Below, piece by piece: positions 43,769-53,741 of a stretch of 64,000 nt of DNA. Source of the DNA: Maritalea porphyrae (GTDB lineage: Bacteria > Pseudomonadota > Alphaproteobacteria > Rhizobiales > Devosiaceae); contig NZ_BSNI01000001.1 of NCBI RefSeq assembly GCF_030159895.1, forward strand, positions 406,523 to 470,522, in the 5' to 3' direction. Below the pieces are notes generated by a model. It did no database searches. It worked only from the letters and a program-made list of their open reading frames with translations, and was not told the origin of the DNA. Positions within the stretch are counted from its first letter, which is position 1. The number at the start of each line of letters is the position of its first letter. Position numbers and translations under genes: made by a program.

Positions 43769-44369
43769 CGTCCAATTCGCTTATCCAAAAACAACGCCCT
43801 ATCTATTCAATCTCAATGTTGAAGCAGGTGAGATTATTGGGATTGCCGGCAAGAGTGGATCAGGCAAATCGACTTTGCTCGATTTAGTCGCTGGATTTCA
43901 ATCGCCTCAGGGTGGCGAGATTTTCCTTGATAGCCAATCGATTGATGGACTTGCGCCAGAAGCGCGGCCAGTTTCGATTTTGTTTCAGAAAGACAATGTC
44001 TTCGCACACCTCACTGCGGCAGAAAACGTACAGCTCGGCAGTGCAGAAGATATCGATGCCGCTGAAAAATTGGCAGAAGTCGGATTAACCGGGTTTGAGG
44101 GACAAAAATGTGCATCCCTCTCCGGCGGTCAGCAGCAACGAGTTGCACTGGCCCGCACATTGGCGCGCAATCAACCAATTCTGCTGCTCGACGAACCGTT
44201 TTCAGCCCTTGATGGCGACACAGCCAATCAAATGCGTGACCTAGTGAAACAATTGGTGATCAAAAACAAATGGCACGCTATTTTGGTCAGCCACCATAGA
44301 GCAGACTTTGATGCACTAGCAAATCGTACGATGCAGCTTGAAAACGGACAACTAAGCGAATTGAGCTAA
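43752..44369 (+). CDS. thiQ: Thiamine ABC transporter ATPase ThiQ
   Basis: ThiQ powers thiamine import. The 205-residue protein has Walker A GKSGSGKST (33-41), the signature LSGGQQQR, and Walker B LLLDEPFSALD. The ATG at 43752 has a GGGAGG ribosome site and overlaps the thiP end by 17 bp; the frame is open further upstream. It ends 1 bp before the convergent acidic-protein gene. Confidence 0.95.
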   Translation: MLTLNNVQFAYPKTTPYLFNLNVEAGEIIGIAGKSGSGKSTLLDLVAGFQSPQGGEIFLDSQSIDGLAPEARPVSILFQKDNVFAHLTAAENVQLGSAEDIDAAEKLAEVGLTGFEGQKCASLSGGQQQRVALARTLARNQPILLLDEPFSALDGDTANQMRDLVKQLVIKNKWHAILVSHHRADFDALANRTMQLENGQLSELS

Positions 44370-44370
44370 C

Positions 44371-46566
44371 CTATTCGGTCGCCCATGCCGCCAACACGGC
44401 TTCAAAGATTGCGCCGCCTTCTTTGCCCTTTTCCAAAGTCACAATGGCTTTGCGACCAGTTGAATAAACAACCGGCAAGTCAATCCAACCGCGCGCCGCG
44501 ATCAAATCAAGGTTTTTCGCCAAATCTGCTTCCGCCGCGCTTAGTGCGAACAAGAACGAATTGTCAAAAATCCGGGCAGATGCCCCAACAAGCGGATTGC
44601 CCTGTGCCAATTCTTGATCCTTCAGCAGGATGCCAGGTAAGCTAGCAATGCCGCCGCCCAAGAAGCTCTCCGTCACGGAGAAATTGACCTCAACCAAATG
44701 ACTAGCGGGCAATGCCGCATCACCATTTTTGCGGAACAATACGTCAACGGCTAAATTGCGAGCCGGAATGGACACGCGTGCCTTAATCACAGGCGCACCA
44801 AGCTCATCAACATCACGCGACCATTCAGTTGATCCTGAAAATGGTACAGCGCCGCCACTGCCTGTCAGCTGCTCTTCAATCAGCAAGGACCGTGAACCAA
44901 CTTCGGCAACCGCGTCGCTGGTATCACCCACATTCAATTTCGGCTGATCACCATCAGTTGTTGGTTCTTCAGCGGTCAGGCGATCATCAGTCGGTGCCGT
45001 TGTCTCTTCGGAAGCCACTGGTGCTTCTGCCACTTCAGTCGTTGGTGGCGTGGTCTCTTCTACCACAGGAGTTGGTTCATCAGCGGTTGGTTCAGGCGTC
45101 AAACGTTCTTCTTCAACAGGTGTCGGCGTCGCCTCTTCCACAACTGGCGTTGTTGCCGTCAAATCAGAAACCGTCGTCGCAGGTGTCACATTGCGCACAT
45201 TGCTTTGCTCTGGGACATCCGCATCAGCCGTATTTGTGTCAGCTGGCGTTGTTGTGGTTTCTGAAGATGGTGTTGTCTGATCAGAAAGGCCCAATTGCGC
45301 CATTAGCGGGTTAAGGTCAACATAGCCTTCTTTCCACGCCCAATAAGCGCCACCGCCTGCGCCTGCCAACAACAGAATTACCAACAGCAAGAACACTGTC
45401 AGCCCATTGCCGCCATTTTCTTCTTCTGAAACCACCGATGCAACATCAGCTTCTTCCATGGCCAAAGCAGAAACGCTAGATTTAGCTGTTTCGGCAGCAT
45501 TTTCGGCCTTTGCGGTCTCGTCACCTGAAATCAGTTCGCCGCCATTCTTGCCTTCTGCTTCAAGATCAAGCGCCTTAATCGCGCGATCAATAGTTGCCTG
45601 TGGCTCATCGCCGCCAACACTAATGGCGACTTCTGGCAATTTCTCATCCACATCAACTTCGCGAACGCTCGACAATGCAGGCGCAACCGTCGGTGCATCT
45701 ATTTCGGCCTGTGCAGACTTACTGTCCAAATCGACCTTCGGCGCTTTGATCGCAGCAGCCGATGAAGCGGCTTGCGCTGCGGCAATAACTTCATCTACGG
45801 GGTTGGTTGGTGCTTTGACGTCTTCAGGTTCTTGTGCCGTTTCCTCAGCGTCCACCTCAACAGAAACGGCTTCTTCTGCGGGTTCGTGGTCAACTTTGTC
45901 TTCGTCACCTAGTTCCGAATGCGTCCCCTCAGCTTCTTCGCTGACCGCGTCAACATCTTCAGACACAACTTCGTCAGTTAGCGCTTCCTCAGCAAGAGCT
46001 TCTTCTACCTCAGATTCGGCGCTTGCGGCCTCTTCTTCAGGTTCAGATTGAACGTCATCAGCTGCTCCTGCAGCTTCATCCTCTGCCGGTGCATCAACGG
46101 TTTGGCCATCTTGAACATCAGCAGTCTCTTCGGAAACATCCGGCTCGTCGGCGATGTCCTCTGCATCTTGCTGAATGTCTTCTTCAACAGGCGCGTCTTC
46201 AGGTTCAGGCTCCGGCTCAATCGTCTCCTCGACAGGTGCCGCGGCCTCAACGATAGGATCCTCAACAACTTCAGGTTCGTCAACTGGCTCAGGCGCTGGT
46301 GGAGCAACGGGCGCACTGGGTGCTTCCGTTTCTTGCTTTAAACCTTGCAGCAGAGCTTCGGTTGCTTCTTGCTCAACCTGACGAATGCAGTCTTCAAGAG
46401 TCAACCGATGCTGCGTGATTTCACGCGCAGGCAGCGGCGGCTCAATCGCACGCAATTGCGTTACCAGCGCTTCACGCGCCTTTTCGTAAACGGCGCGTCG
46501 TGACGTGCCATTATTCTCTGGAAGGGCGTCAACCGCCCGACGCAAAAGCTCTCGATAGTCAGCCAT
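44371..46566 (-). CDS. Large acidic single-pass membrane protein, unknown function
   Basis: I do not recognise a function. The 731-residue protein has a conserved-looking helical N-terminus (1-80, with YRELLRRAVDALPE), a very acidic low-complexity stretch (about 81-255), a linker, one membrane helix (about 388-410), a Thr/Pro/Glu-rich linker (430-550), and a globular C-terminal domain (about 556-731). With basic residues scarce outside and a cytoplasmic N-terminus likely, the C-terminal domain would be periplasmic. Rhizobial genomes have similar proteins (from memory). It is convergent with thiQ. Confidence 0.75.
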   Translation of the reverse strand: MADYRELLRRAVDALPENNGTSRRAVYEKAREALVTQLRAIEPPLPAREITQHRLTLEDCIRQVEQEATEALLQGLKQETEAPSAPVAPPAPEPVDEPEVVEDPIVEAAAPVEETIEPEPEPEDAPVEEDIQQDAEDIADEPDVSEETADVQDGQTVDAPAEDEAAGAADDVQSEPEEEAASAESEVEEALAEEALTDEVVSEDVDAVSEEAEGTHSELGDEDKVDHEPAEEAVSVEVDAEETAQEPEDVKAPTNPVDEVIAAAQAASSAAAIKAPKVDLDSKSAQAEIDAPTVAPALSSVREVDVDEKLPEVAISVGGDEPQATIDRAIKALDLEAEGKNGGELISGDETAKAENAAETAKSSVSALAMEEADVASVVSEEENGGNGLTVFLLLVILLLAGAGGGAYWAWKEGYVDLNPLMAQLGLSDQTTPSSETTTTPADTNTADADVPEQSNVRNVTPATTVSDLTATTPVVEEATPTPVEEERLTPEPTADEPTPVVEETTPPTTEVAEAPVASEETTAPTDDRLTAEEPTTDGDQPKLNVGDTSDAVAEVGSRSLLIEEQLTGSGGAVPFSGSTEWSRDVDELGAPVIKARVSIPARNLAVDVLFRKNGDAALPASHLVEVNFSVTESFLGGGIASLPGILLKDQELAQGNPLVGASARIFDNSFLFALSAAEADLAKNLDLIAARGWIDLPVVYSTGRKAIVTLEKGKEGGAIFEAVLAAWATE

Positions 46567-46612
46567 CAGCTACTCAAACATGCTCCCCGTTACCTGTTGT
46601 AACGAAAAAAAC

Positions 46613-47905
46613 TTAGTCTTGGAAAGGGTCTGTTACCAAAATGCTGTCCAAACGTTCCGGAGATGTGGACAAGACAGCAACTGGCGTCCCAATTAATTCT
46701 TCAATTCGGCGCACATATTTCACCGCTTCTGCTGGCAAATCTGCCCAACTACGCGCGCCCGCGGTTGTGCCACTCCAGCCAGCAAGCGTTTCATAGATCG
46801 GTTTCACATTGGCCTGACCTTTCATGGTCGAAGGCAAATAGTCAATCCGCTCGCCATCAAGTTCATATGCCACGCAAACCTTAATTTCTTCCATGCCATC
46901 AAGCACATCAAGTTTGGTCAATGCGATTCCATTGATGCCAGAGACTTGTACGGTTTGCTTCACCAATACGGCATCAAACCAACCACAACGACGCTTACGG
47001 CCAGTGTTCACGCCCCACTCATGACCCGTTTTGCCAAGATACTCGCCAATGTCATTAAGCTGTTCAGTTGGGAACGGTCCCTCACCCACACGTGTTGTGT
47101 AGGCCTTAGTAATCCCCAACACATAGTCCAACGCGCCTGGGCCCAAGCCTGAGCCGTTTGCCGCTTGTCCACCAATGGTGTTCGAGCTTGTCACAAACGG
47201 ATATGTACCATGTTCGATATCCAGCAACGCGCCTTGCGCACCTTCAAACAAAATGCGCTTGCCATCGCGGCGCATATTGTTGAGCTTTTCCCAAACACGG
47301 CCAGCAAATGGCAAAATCTCATCTGCTACAGCCATCAGCTCATCATAGATCGCTTGCGCTTTAACTTCATCAATGCCCAAACCACGACGAAGCGCATTGT
47401 GGTGGCGCAGGTTGCGTTCGATTTTCGGCATCAAGCTTTCAGGGTCCGCCAAGTCGCAAACGCGGATCGCGCGCCGACCAACCTTGTCTTCATAGGCTGG
47501 GCCCATGCCACGTTTTGTGGTGCCGATTTTCAAGCCGGCATTTGAATTTTCGCGGAAGCTATCAAGCTCGCGGTGCAGCGACAGGATTAGACATGCATTG
47601 TCTGCAACCATCAAATTCTCTGGAGAGATTTCAACGCCTTGGCCACGCAACAAAGCAAGCTCTTCAACAAAGTGATGCGGGTCAACCACAACACCATTAC
47701 CGATTACAGAGAACTTGCCCGGGCGCACAACACCTGAAGGCAGCAAAGCAGTTTTGTAGGTAACACCATCAATCACCAATGTATGGCCAGCATTGTGACC
47801 GCCTTGGAAACGCACAACAACATCCGCACGTTCTGAAAGCCAATCAACAATCTTGCCTTTACCCTCGTCCCCCCACTGGGAGCCGACAACCACCACATTC
47901 GCCAT
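46613..47905 (-). CDS. purA: Adenylosuccinate synthetase PurA
   Basis: PurA condenses IMP, aspartate and GTP in AMP synthesis. The 430-residue protein begins [18 protein letters not shown], holds [11 protein letters not shown] and the [10 protein letters not shown] segment, and is of standard length. The frame extends 60 codons upstream, but the start at 47905 has a strong AAGGAG ribosome site. It lies 46 bp downstream of the acidic-protein start codon on the same strand. Confidence 0.97.
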   Translation of the reverse strand: MANVVVVGSQWGDEGKGKIVDWLSERADVVVRFQGGHNAGHTLVIDGVTYKTALLPSGVVRPGKFSVIGNGVVVDPHHFVEELALLRGQGVEISPENLMVADNACLILSLHRELDSFRENSNAGLKIGTTKRGMGPAYEDKVGRRAIRVCDLADPESLMPKIERNLRHHNALRRGLGIDEVKAQAIYDELMAVADEILPFAGRVWEKLNNMRRDGKRILFEGAQGALLDIEHGTYPFVTSSNTIGGQAANGSGLGPGALDYVLGITKAYTTRVGEGPFPTEQLNDIGEYLGKTGHEWGVNTGRKRRCGWFDAVLVKQTVQVSGINGIALTKLDVLDGMEEIKVCVAYELDGERIDYLPSTMKGQANVKPIYETLAGWSGTTAGARSWADLPAEAVKYVRRIEELIGTPVAVLSTSPERLDSILVTDPFQD

Positions 47906-48070
47906 TAAAATGTTCTCCTTGAGACCGAACGTTTTAGCCATTTTGAACGGGCCATTTACCCCGTCTCGCCCCGACAAAACGCTCAAAACTGACAACAATA
48001 CCCGTGTTGTTTGGTATATCGGGCACCGCCAAAACCTGTTAAGCGTCGCTGGTATAGCAAAAGTGAACTG

Positions 48071-49039
48071 ATGACAAAACAACAATCCGCCGAAAAAAGG
48101 GCCAAAAACCCACTAATTCAACTATTTAATCGTCCCATTCTGCTTCTCGTGCTTACAGCGCTGTTTTGGGGCGGAAATATGGTGGCAGGCAAAATGGCTG
48201 TGGGGGAAATTGCGCCAACAAATCTCGTCGCTGGGCGATTCCTTTTGGGCTTCTTGGTGATTTTGCCTTTTGCGCTGCCGCACTTCAAAACAGACTGGCC
48301 CGCAATTCGAAAGAACCTGTTGTTCTTGGCCTTTGCAGGCGGTGTTGGTTTTGCAGGCTTTAACTTGTTTCTATATCTTGGCGCGCAATACACAACCGCA
48401 GTGAATGGCGCAATTGAACAAGCTTCAATCCCCATGATGGTGATGCTGGCCAACTTTGCCTTCTACGGGGAACGTACAAAATTGCCGCAAATAGTTGGCG
48501 TTATTGCCACAATTTTCGGCGTGCTGTTTGTTGCAACGGCGGGCAACCCGATGCGGTTGCTCACCTTAGATATAAACGTCGGCGATGGTTTGATTTTGAT
48601 CGCATGCGTTATTTACGCCGCCTATTCTGTTCTTCTGCGCTATCGCCCAAAAATTCATTGGATGAGTTTCCTAGCAACGACTTTCCTGTTCGCCACACTT
48701 TCAACTTTGCTATTCGAATTGCTTGTCGGCGGGCTACCAACAATGATTGCAAGTTTTGCTACCGTCACTACTACCGGTTGGTTGCTGGTGCTCTATACGG
48801 GCCTGTTCCCTTCAATCATCTCGCAACTCTTCTATGCGCGCGGCGTAGAGCTTATTGGTGCAAACCGGGCAAGCCTATTCATCAATGCTTTGCCACTTTT
48901 CGGTGCTATCCTGTCGGTATTGATATTGGCAGAACCACTGCAAAGCTTTCATCTTATCGCAGCGATATTTATTGTTGCGGGCATAACCATGGCCGAGTAT
49001 GCGGCACGCAGCAAAGAAGGGGTAAAAGACAATGCCTGA
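48071..49039 (+). CDS. EamA/DMT-superfamily transporter
   Basis: The 322-residue membrane protein has about ten helices in two EamA halves ([20 protein letters not shown] in the first, [20 protein letters not shown] in the second). Substrate unknown. It is the second of three DMT genes in the window and is not clearly related to the other two. The ATG at 48071 is preferred; the frame opens 20 codons earlier. It overlaps slyX by 8 bp. Confidence 0.85.
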   Translation: MTKQQSAEKRAKNPLIQLFNRPILLLVLTALFWGGNMVAGKMAVGEIAPTNLVAGRFLLGFLVILPFALPHFKTDWPAIRKNLLFLAFAGGVGFAGFNLFLYLGAQYTTAVNGAIEQASIPMMVMLANFAFYGERTKLPQIVGVIATIFGVLFVATAGNPMRLLTLDINVGDGLILIACVIYAAYSVLLRYRPKIHWMSFLATTFLFATLSTLLFELLVGGLPTMIASFATVTTTGWLLVLYTGLFPSIISQLFYARGVELIGANRASLFINALPLFGAILSVLILAEPLQSFHLIAAIFIVAGITMAEYAARSKEGVKDNA

Positions 49040-49247
49040 TACCAATGAACTTTTGTCTCGCATTGAAGCGTTAGAAACCCAAGTCGCCTATCAAGATCAA
49101 ACCATTGAAGATTTGAACAAGGCAATTACCGAACAATGGTCGCAGTTTGAAAAATTGCAACGCGAGATTACCAAACTGCACGCCGAGCTAGAGCAAATCG
49201 ACACCTCCGGCGGTGGCGAAATCGTTGAACGTCCACCCCACTACTAG
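49032..49247 (+). CDS. slyX: SlyX family protein
   Basis: The 71-residue protein is a short coiled coil (LLSRIEALETQVAYQDQTIE) ending in the family's PPHY tail. No function is proven for SlyX. It is translationally coupled to the transporter gene upstream. Confidence 0.9.
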   Translation: MPDTNELLSRIEALETQVAYQDQTIEDLNKAITEQWSQFEKLQREITKLHAELEQIDTSGGGEIVERPPHY

Positions 49248-49249
49248 GA

Positions 49250-49687
49250 TCAAGCATCCGGATGTGGCGGCGGGCCCTTGAGTTCAATTTTGTTGCCAAA
49301 TGGGTCTCGGAAATAGAACGAATTGCCAAGTCCGCGTGCGCCACCATGCATCGCCTCGCGCTCAATCTCAACGCCGTGCGCCGCCAAATGCGCCCGTAAC
49401 GCGTCATGATCGAAGGGTCCCGCTGCAAGGCACACATGATCAACATTGCGTCCGCCGGCAACTGGCGGTTTTGCACCAGCACCACCGGGGTGCGTGTGAT
49501 CCCACAAGACGATGAGTGCGTTACCTGCCCATACCTGCTCCATGCCCAGTTCTGGATAGGCATAGCCAGGCTGACACCCCAAAACATTCAGATAAAAATC
49601 CATTGCCGCTTGCATGTCATCGACAATGAACACGATGTGGTCGATCCCCGCCAATGCAAAAGGAACCTTGCCCATTTCTTGCTTCAT
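49250..49687 (-). CDS. VOC-superfamily protein (glyoxalase/dioxygenase fold)
   Basis: The 145-residue protein shows a vicinal-oxygen-chelate fold: GIDHIVFIVDDMQAAMDFY, then HVCLAAGPFDHDALRAHL and the C-terminal FYFRDPFGNKIELKG. Candidate metal ligands are the first His and the final Glu. The reaction cannot be assigned. The ATG at 49687 has GGAG six bases upstream; a start four codons earlier lacks a ribosome site. Confidence 0.85.
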   Translation of the reverse strand: MKQEMGKVPFALAGIDHIVFIVDDMQAAMDFYLNVLGCQPGYAYPELGMEQVWAGNALIVLWDHTHPGGAGAKPPVAGGRNVDHVCLAAGPFDHDALRAHLAAHGVEIEREAMHGGARGLGNSFYFRDPFGNKIELKGPPPHPDA

Positions 49688-49773
49688 CTCAAACTCCATC
49701 CAAGCATCATGTAATCGATTACAAATCGATCATCTTTATCCGCATCCGTCAAGGCTGAATGATGTCAAAACGC

Positions 49774-49806
49774 AAAAAAGGGCCAGTCCCATCGGGCCGG
49801 CCCTTT
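49774..49806 (-). terminator. Intrinsic terminator of serA
   Basis: On the minus strand AAAGGGCC pairs with GGCCCTTT and the stem runs into TTTTTT. It lies 42 bp past the serA stop. Confidence 0.85.
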
Positions 49807-49847
49807 CAACAAACAGGCTGCAGCCTGCTACTTCGTTTTAAAAACCC

Positions 49848-51440
49848 TTATGTGGCGTCAAAATAGATAGGCTTGGCCTGCTGAACGCCTTCAAGAGCGG
49901 AGATATTGGCAAGTTGCGCGTCAGACAGTTTGCCATCAATATTAATCAAGGCAATCGCATCACCGCCTTCTTGCACGCGACCCAGATTGAAGTTCGCAAT
50001 ATTGATGCCCTCGTCACCCAACAACATGCCCAGACGGCCGACAAAGCCAGGCTTATCTTCGTTTGTGATGTAGAGCATGGATGGCGTTACTTCCGCTTCC
50101 ATGTTTACGCCCTTCACTTGGATCAAGCGCGGCTTACCGTCGGCAAACACCGTACCTGCAACAGAACGCTCTTGACGTTCAGTTACGATGGTTAGGCGGA
50201 TATAGTTCTCATATACGCCCTGTTGTTCACGGTTCGTGGTTTCAACATTCATGCCGCGGTCTTTTGCCAAGACAGGCGCAGACACCATGTTCACATCACC
50301 AAGTAACGGCTTAAGCACACCGGTCAGCAATGCAGACACCATAGGCTTGGTGTTCAGGTCTGCCACGTGACCTTCAAACTCAATTTTAACGCCAGTGATG
50401 CCTGTTTCAGTCAATTGACCCGCAAAGCTGCCCAAAATCTCAGCCAATTTCACAAATGGCATTAGTTTTGGCGCTTCTTCTGCAGAAATTGAAGGGAAGT
50501 TCAAAGCGTTTGAAATCGCGCCATGCATCAAATATGCGCTCATCTGCTCTGCAACTTGCAACGCAACATTTTCCTGCGCTTCTGTCGTAGAAGCACCAAG
50601 GTGTGGTGTACAAATAATATTTGGCGCATCAAAGATTGGATTGTCTTTTGCAGGCTCTACTTCAAAAACGTCCAACGCCGCGCCAGCGACTTTACCGCTT
50701 TCAAGCGCAACTTTCAGCGCAGCCTCATCGATCAAACCGCCACGCGCGCAGTTCACAATACGAACGCCATTTTTCATCTTCGCAAATGCTTCCGCACCCA
50801 AAATACCGCGGGTCGCATCCGTCAATGGTGTGTGCAAGGAGATGAAGTCTGCTCGTGCCAGCAATTCGTCCAATTCAACTTTTTCAACGCCCAAGTCAAG
50901 CGCACGTTCAGGGGTCAAAAACGGATCGAAAGCAATCACTTTCATCTTAAGGCCTTGGGCCCGGTCCGCAACGATAGCACCGATATTGCCGCAACCGATA
51001 ATGCCCAGTGTTTTGGCTGTCACTTCGACGCCCATAAATTTGGACTTTTCCCACTTGCTCGCGCGAGTTGATGCATCAGCTGCAGGGATTTGACGGGCGG
51101 TAGAAAGCAACAGAGAAATAGCATGCTCGGCAGTGGTGATAGAATTGCCGAACGGCGTATTCATCACAATAATGCCTTTGGCAGTGGCTTTTGGAATGTC
51201 CACATTGTCAACGCCAATACCTGCACGACCAATAACTTTAAGGTTGGTTGCAGCGGCGATAATCTTTTCAGTTACTTTGGTTGCGGAACGGATGGCCAAG
51301 CCATCATATTGGCCAATAATTTCAAGTAGCTTTTCTTTATCTTTGCCAACGTCTGGCAAAAAATCTACTTCAACACCATTGTCGCGGAAAATTTGAACCG
51401 CGGTTTCGCTCAACTTGTCAGATACAAGTACTTTAGGCAT
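49848..51440 (-). CDS. serA: D-3-phosphoglycerate dehydrogenase SerA
   Basis: SerA begins serine synthesis by oxidising 3-phosphoglycerate with NAD. The 530-residue long form has the NAD site GIIGCGNIGAIVADRA, the catalytic NCARGGLIDEAAL and CTPHLGASTTEA segments, an intervening ASB domain and a C-terminal ACT domain (NEDKPGFVGRLGMLLGDEG) that may sense serine. The ATG at 51440 has GGAGG. It follows serC by 74 bp. Confidence 0.97.
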   Translation of the reverse strand: MPKVLVSDKLSETAVQIFRDNGVEVDFLPDVGKDKEKLLEIIGQYDGLAIRSATKVTEKIIAAATNLKVIGRAGIGVDNVDIPKATAKGIIVMNTPFGNSITTAEHAISLLLSTARQIPAADASTRASKWEKSKFMGVEVTAKTLGIIGCGNIGAIVADRAQGLKMKVIAFDPFLTPERALDLGVEKVELDELLARADFISLHTPLTDATRGILGAEAFAKMKNGVRIVNCARGGLIDEAALKVALESGKVAGAALDVFEVEPAKDNPIFDAPNIICTPHLGASTTEAQENVALQVAEQMSAYLMHGAISNALNFPSISAEEAPKLMPFVKLAEILGSFAGQLTETGITGVKIEFEGHVADLNTKPMVSALLTGVLKPLLGDVNMVSAPVLAKDRGMNVETTNREQQGVYENYIRLTIVTERQERSVAGTVFADGKPRLIQVKGVNMEAEVTPSMLYITNEDKPGFVGRLGMLLGDEGINIANFNLGRVQEGGDAIALINIDGKLSDAQLANISALEGVQQAKPIYFDAT

Positions 51441-51514
51441 GAAAGCCTCCATCAATTTAAAATCTGGGGAAACGGCTGGCGGCAATCCGCCAGCATAAAT
51501 TCTCTTGTGCGCTG

Positions 51515-52687
51515 TTAAGCGGGCTGAACCAATGCAGCTTTTTCAGTCGCAAATGCCCAATCAAGCCAAGCCGTCAACGCTTGTAAATCAGACGCTTCAA
51601 CTGTAGAGCCAGCCCAAATGCGCAAACCTGCAGGTGCGTCACGATAGGCGCCAATGTCATAGGCAATGCCTTCTTGATCAAGACGTGTCGCAATCGCTTT
51701 TGCAAAAGCCGCTTGTCCGTCTGCATCAAGTCCAGCGACATCCGCATCAACAATCTTTAGACATACCGATGTGTTTGACTCTGTCGCTGGATCATCGGCC
51801 AAATTGGCGACCCAAGCTGTTTTTGCAACCCAATCAGCCAACACTTTGTGGTTTGCATCGGCTCGATCACGCAATGCGTTTGGACCAAGGTCTTTAGCCC
51901 ATTCCATTGCATCAATCACATCTTCGATCACCATCAAGGATGGGGTGTTGATGGTCGCTGCTTGGAAAATGCCTTCGATCAGCTTGCCGCCCTTCGTCAG
52001 ACGGAAGATCTTCGGCAATGGACGATCCGGCGCATAAGTTTCAAGCCGCTCGACCGCCTTTGGAGACAAGATGATTACGCCATGTGCGCCCTCGCCGCCC
52101 AAAACTTTTTGCCAAGAGAAAGTCACAACATCAAGTTTTTGGAAATCGAGATCTTGTGCAAATGCTGCAGAAGTCGCATCGCAAATGGCCAAGCCCTCTC
52201 GGTCAGCCGCAATCCAATCCGCATTTGGAACCCGTACACCAGAGGTGGTACCGTTCCAAGTAAAGACCACATCGCGTGTCCAATCGACAGCGGAAAGGCC
52301 TGGCAATTGCCCGTAATCAGCTTCCATTACGCGCACATCATCGAGCTTAAGCTGTTTAACCACATCGGTCACCCAACCAGCGCCAAAGCTTTCCCAAGCG
52401 AGCATATCAACGCCGCGCGCGCCCAACATGGACCACAATGCCATCTCAACAGCGCCGGTATCAGAACCTGGCACAATGCCGATCCGATAATCATCTGGAA
52501 CACCAAGCAGTTCGCGCGTCAGGTCAATTGCGAGCTGAATGCGTGCTTTTGCTGGTTTCGCACGATGCGAGCGACCAAGATGTGTGTTTTCAAGGAAAGT
52601 AGGCGTCCAACCCGGACGTTTAGTGCATGGACCGCTAGAAAAACGCGGATTTACCGGACGGAGGTCCGGTTTCGAAATATCTGTCAT
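51515..52687 (-). CDS. serC: Phosphoserine aminotransferase SerC
   Basis: SerC converts 3-phosphohydroxypyruvate to phosphoserine with glutamate. The 390-residue protein is the rhizobial-type class V aminotransferase; PLP is expected on K194 ([15 protein letters not shown]). [17 protein letters not shown] marks the N-terminus. It forms an operon with serA. A degenerate palindromic repeat (52707-52733) lies just upstream. Confidence 0.95.
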   Translation of the reverse strand: MTDISKPDLRPVNPRFSSGPCTKRPGWTPTFLENTHLGRSHRAKPAKARIQLAIDLTRELLGVPDDYRIGIVPGSDTGAVEMALWSMLGARGVDMLAWESFGAGWVTDVVKQLKLDDVRVMEADYGQLPGLSAVDWTRDVVFTWNGTTSGVRVPNADWIAADREGLAICDATSAAFAQDLDFQKLDVVTFSWQKVLGGEGAHGVIILSPKAVERLETYAPDRPLPKIFRLTKGGKLIEGIFQAATINTPSLMVIEDVIDAMEWAKDLGPNALRDRADANHKVLADWVAKTAWVANLADDPATESNTSVCLKIVDADVAGLDADGQAAFAKAIATRLDQEGIAYDIGAYRDAPAGLRIWAGSTVEASDLQALTAWLDWAFATEKAALVQPA

Positions 52688-52706
52688 GTGACTACCCTTT
52701 CAGATA

Positions 52707-52733
52707 GGCGCCCCTCGTTGGGGAGGGGTGGCC
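52707..52733. repeat. Degenerate G/C-rich palindromic repeat
   Basis: CCCCTCGTTGGGGAGGGG is a hairpin-forming relative of the unit at 534-554. It lies between serC and the outer-membrane protein gene. Confidence 0.4.
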
Positions 52734-52815
52734 CACTGACCGGAATAGAGATTCGCAAACAGAAAAGCAAACGAAAACTTTGCTCGGGGTAAATTCGTCG
52801 CAATTGTCAGACAAA

Positions 52816-52847
52816 GAAAAACCCCGCATCATCGCTGAAACGGGGTT
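52816..52847 (-). terminator. Intrinsic terminator of the outer-membrane protein gene
   Basis: On the minus strand AACCCCG and CGGGGTT form a stem around a 17-base loop, followed by TTTTT. It lies about 30 bp past the stop. Confidence 0.8.
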
Positions 52848-52875
52848 CAAAATTCAAACTATGCTCTGATCAAGC

Positions 52876-53583
52876 CTAGTGGAAGCGGTACCGCAAACTT
52901 GCGCGGATTTCGTGCGCGATCGCATCTTGTGCCCAGAAGTCTGTGCCACCTGAGGTAGAGAAACCTTTGAGCCACAGTGCGCGGTAGCCAACATCAGCAA
53001 CCATGTTGCCCATGTCGTAGCCAACACCGATCATGCCAGCGCCAGCCCAAGAGCGCGCGCCTGCGCCTTCAACCAAATCTGGGTTCGTCGCATGCGTTGC
53101 TGAAGTATAGCTCCAAGCTTTACCCAAACCAGCACCCACATAACCAGTCCAGCCGCCTTCTGCGGAGTGACCAAGACCATCAAGGCTGAAATCGTAATAA
53201 ACGTTTGCCAATGCCACTGTCGAACGCAATGTCGCTGTGTAGCCGTTTGCCGTCAGGCCACTATTGTGCAGCATGTCAAAGGTTAAATCTGTGCGCCAAC
53301 CGTCGCCAAACTCATAACCAGCGCCCACACCGTAGCTGTAACCCCAGCCCATGTCGGTCACGCCGTAGTCTGTACAACAGATCACAACATTTCGCGCCCA
53401 AAGCGCGTTACCAGCAACAGAACCACGCAAGTAGAATGAGCCACCTAGCCCATAGTCCACCTCTGGCAATTCAGGATATTCTGGATATTCAGGTTCAGGC
53501 ACAATCATGTCGGCGGCCAATACGCTGCTACCGAACATGGTTGCAACAGCCAGTGAGGCGGCCATTGTCCATTTTAGCATCAT
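52876..53583 (-). CDS. Omp25/Omp31-like outer-membrane beta-barrel protein
   Basis: The 235-residue protein has a signal peptide (SLAVATMFGSSVLAAD), a short Pro/Glu/Tyr-rich segment (EPEYPEYPELPEVDYG) and an eight-stranded barrel type pattern with alternating aromatic residues, ending IRASLRYRFH with the C-terminal aromatic-like strand used by BamA. Such proteins are abundant envelope tethers in Hyphomicrobiales. GAGG precedes the ATG at 53583; the frame is open further upstream. Confidence 0.8.
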   Translation of the reverse strand: MMLKWTMAASLAVATMFGSSVLAADMIVPEPEYPEYPELPEVDYGLGGSFYLRGSVAGNALWARNVVICCTDYGVTDMGWGYSYGVGAGYEFGDGWRTDLTFDMLHNSGLTANGYTATLRSTVALANVYYDFSLDGLGHSAEGGWTGYVGAGLGKAWSYTSATHATNPDLVEGAGARSWAGAGMIGVGYDMGNMVADVGYRALWLKGFSTSGGTDFWAQDAIAHEIRASLRYRFH

Positions 53584-53741
53584 TCTAATCCTCGTTACGC
53601 AAGCCATTTTCTGTGACTTCTCGCTGGGCATTATTGACGCTTTTTGTTAAAAGGCGCTTAACCTCAATAATTAACCCTAACAATTCAACAATCACTTTAA
53701 GTTCCCACCTGCCAATTTGGCGCGAATTGATAGAGCACATC

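Noticed and set aside
45407-46051. Ser/Ala/Thr-rich open frame opposite the acidic membrane protein
   Set aside because: It is the mirror of the Glu/Asp/Ala-rich coding stretch; the biased codons remove stops on the other strand.
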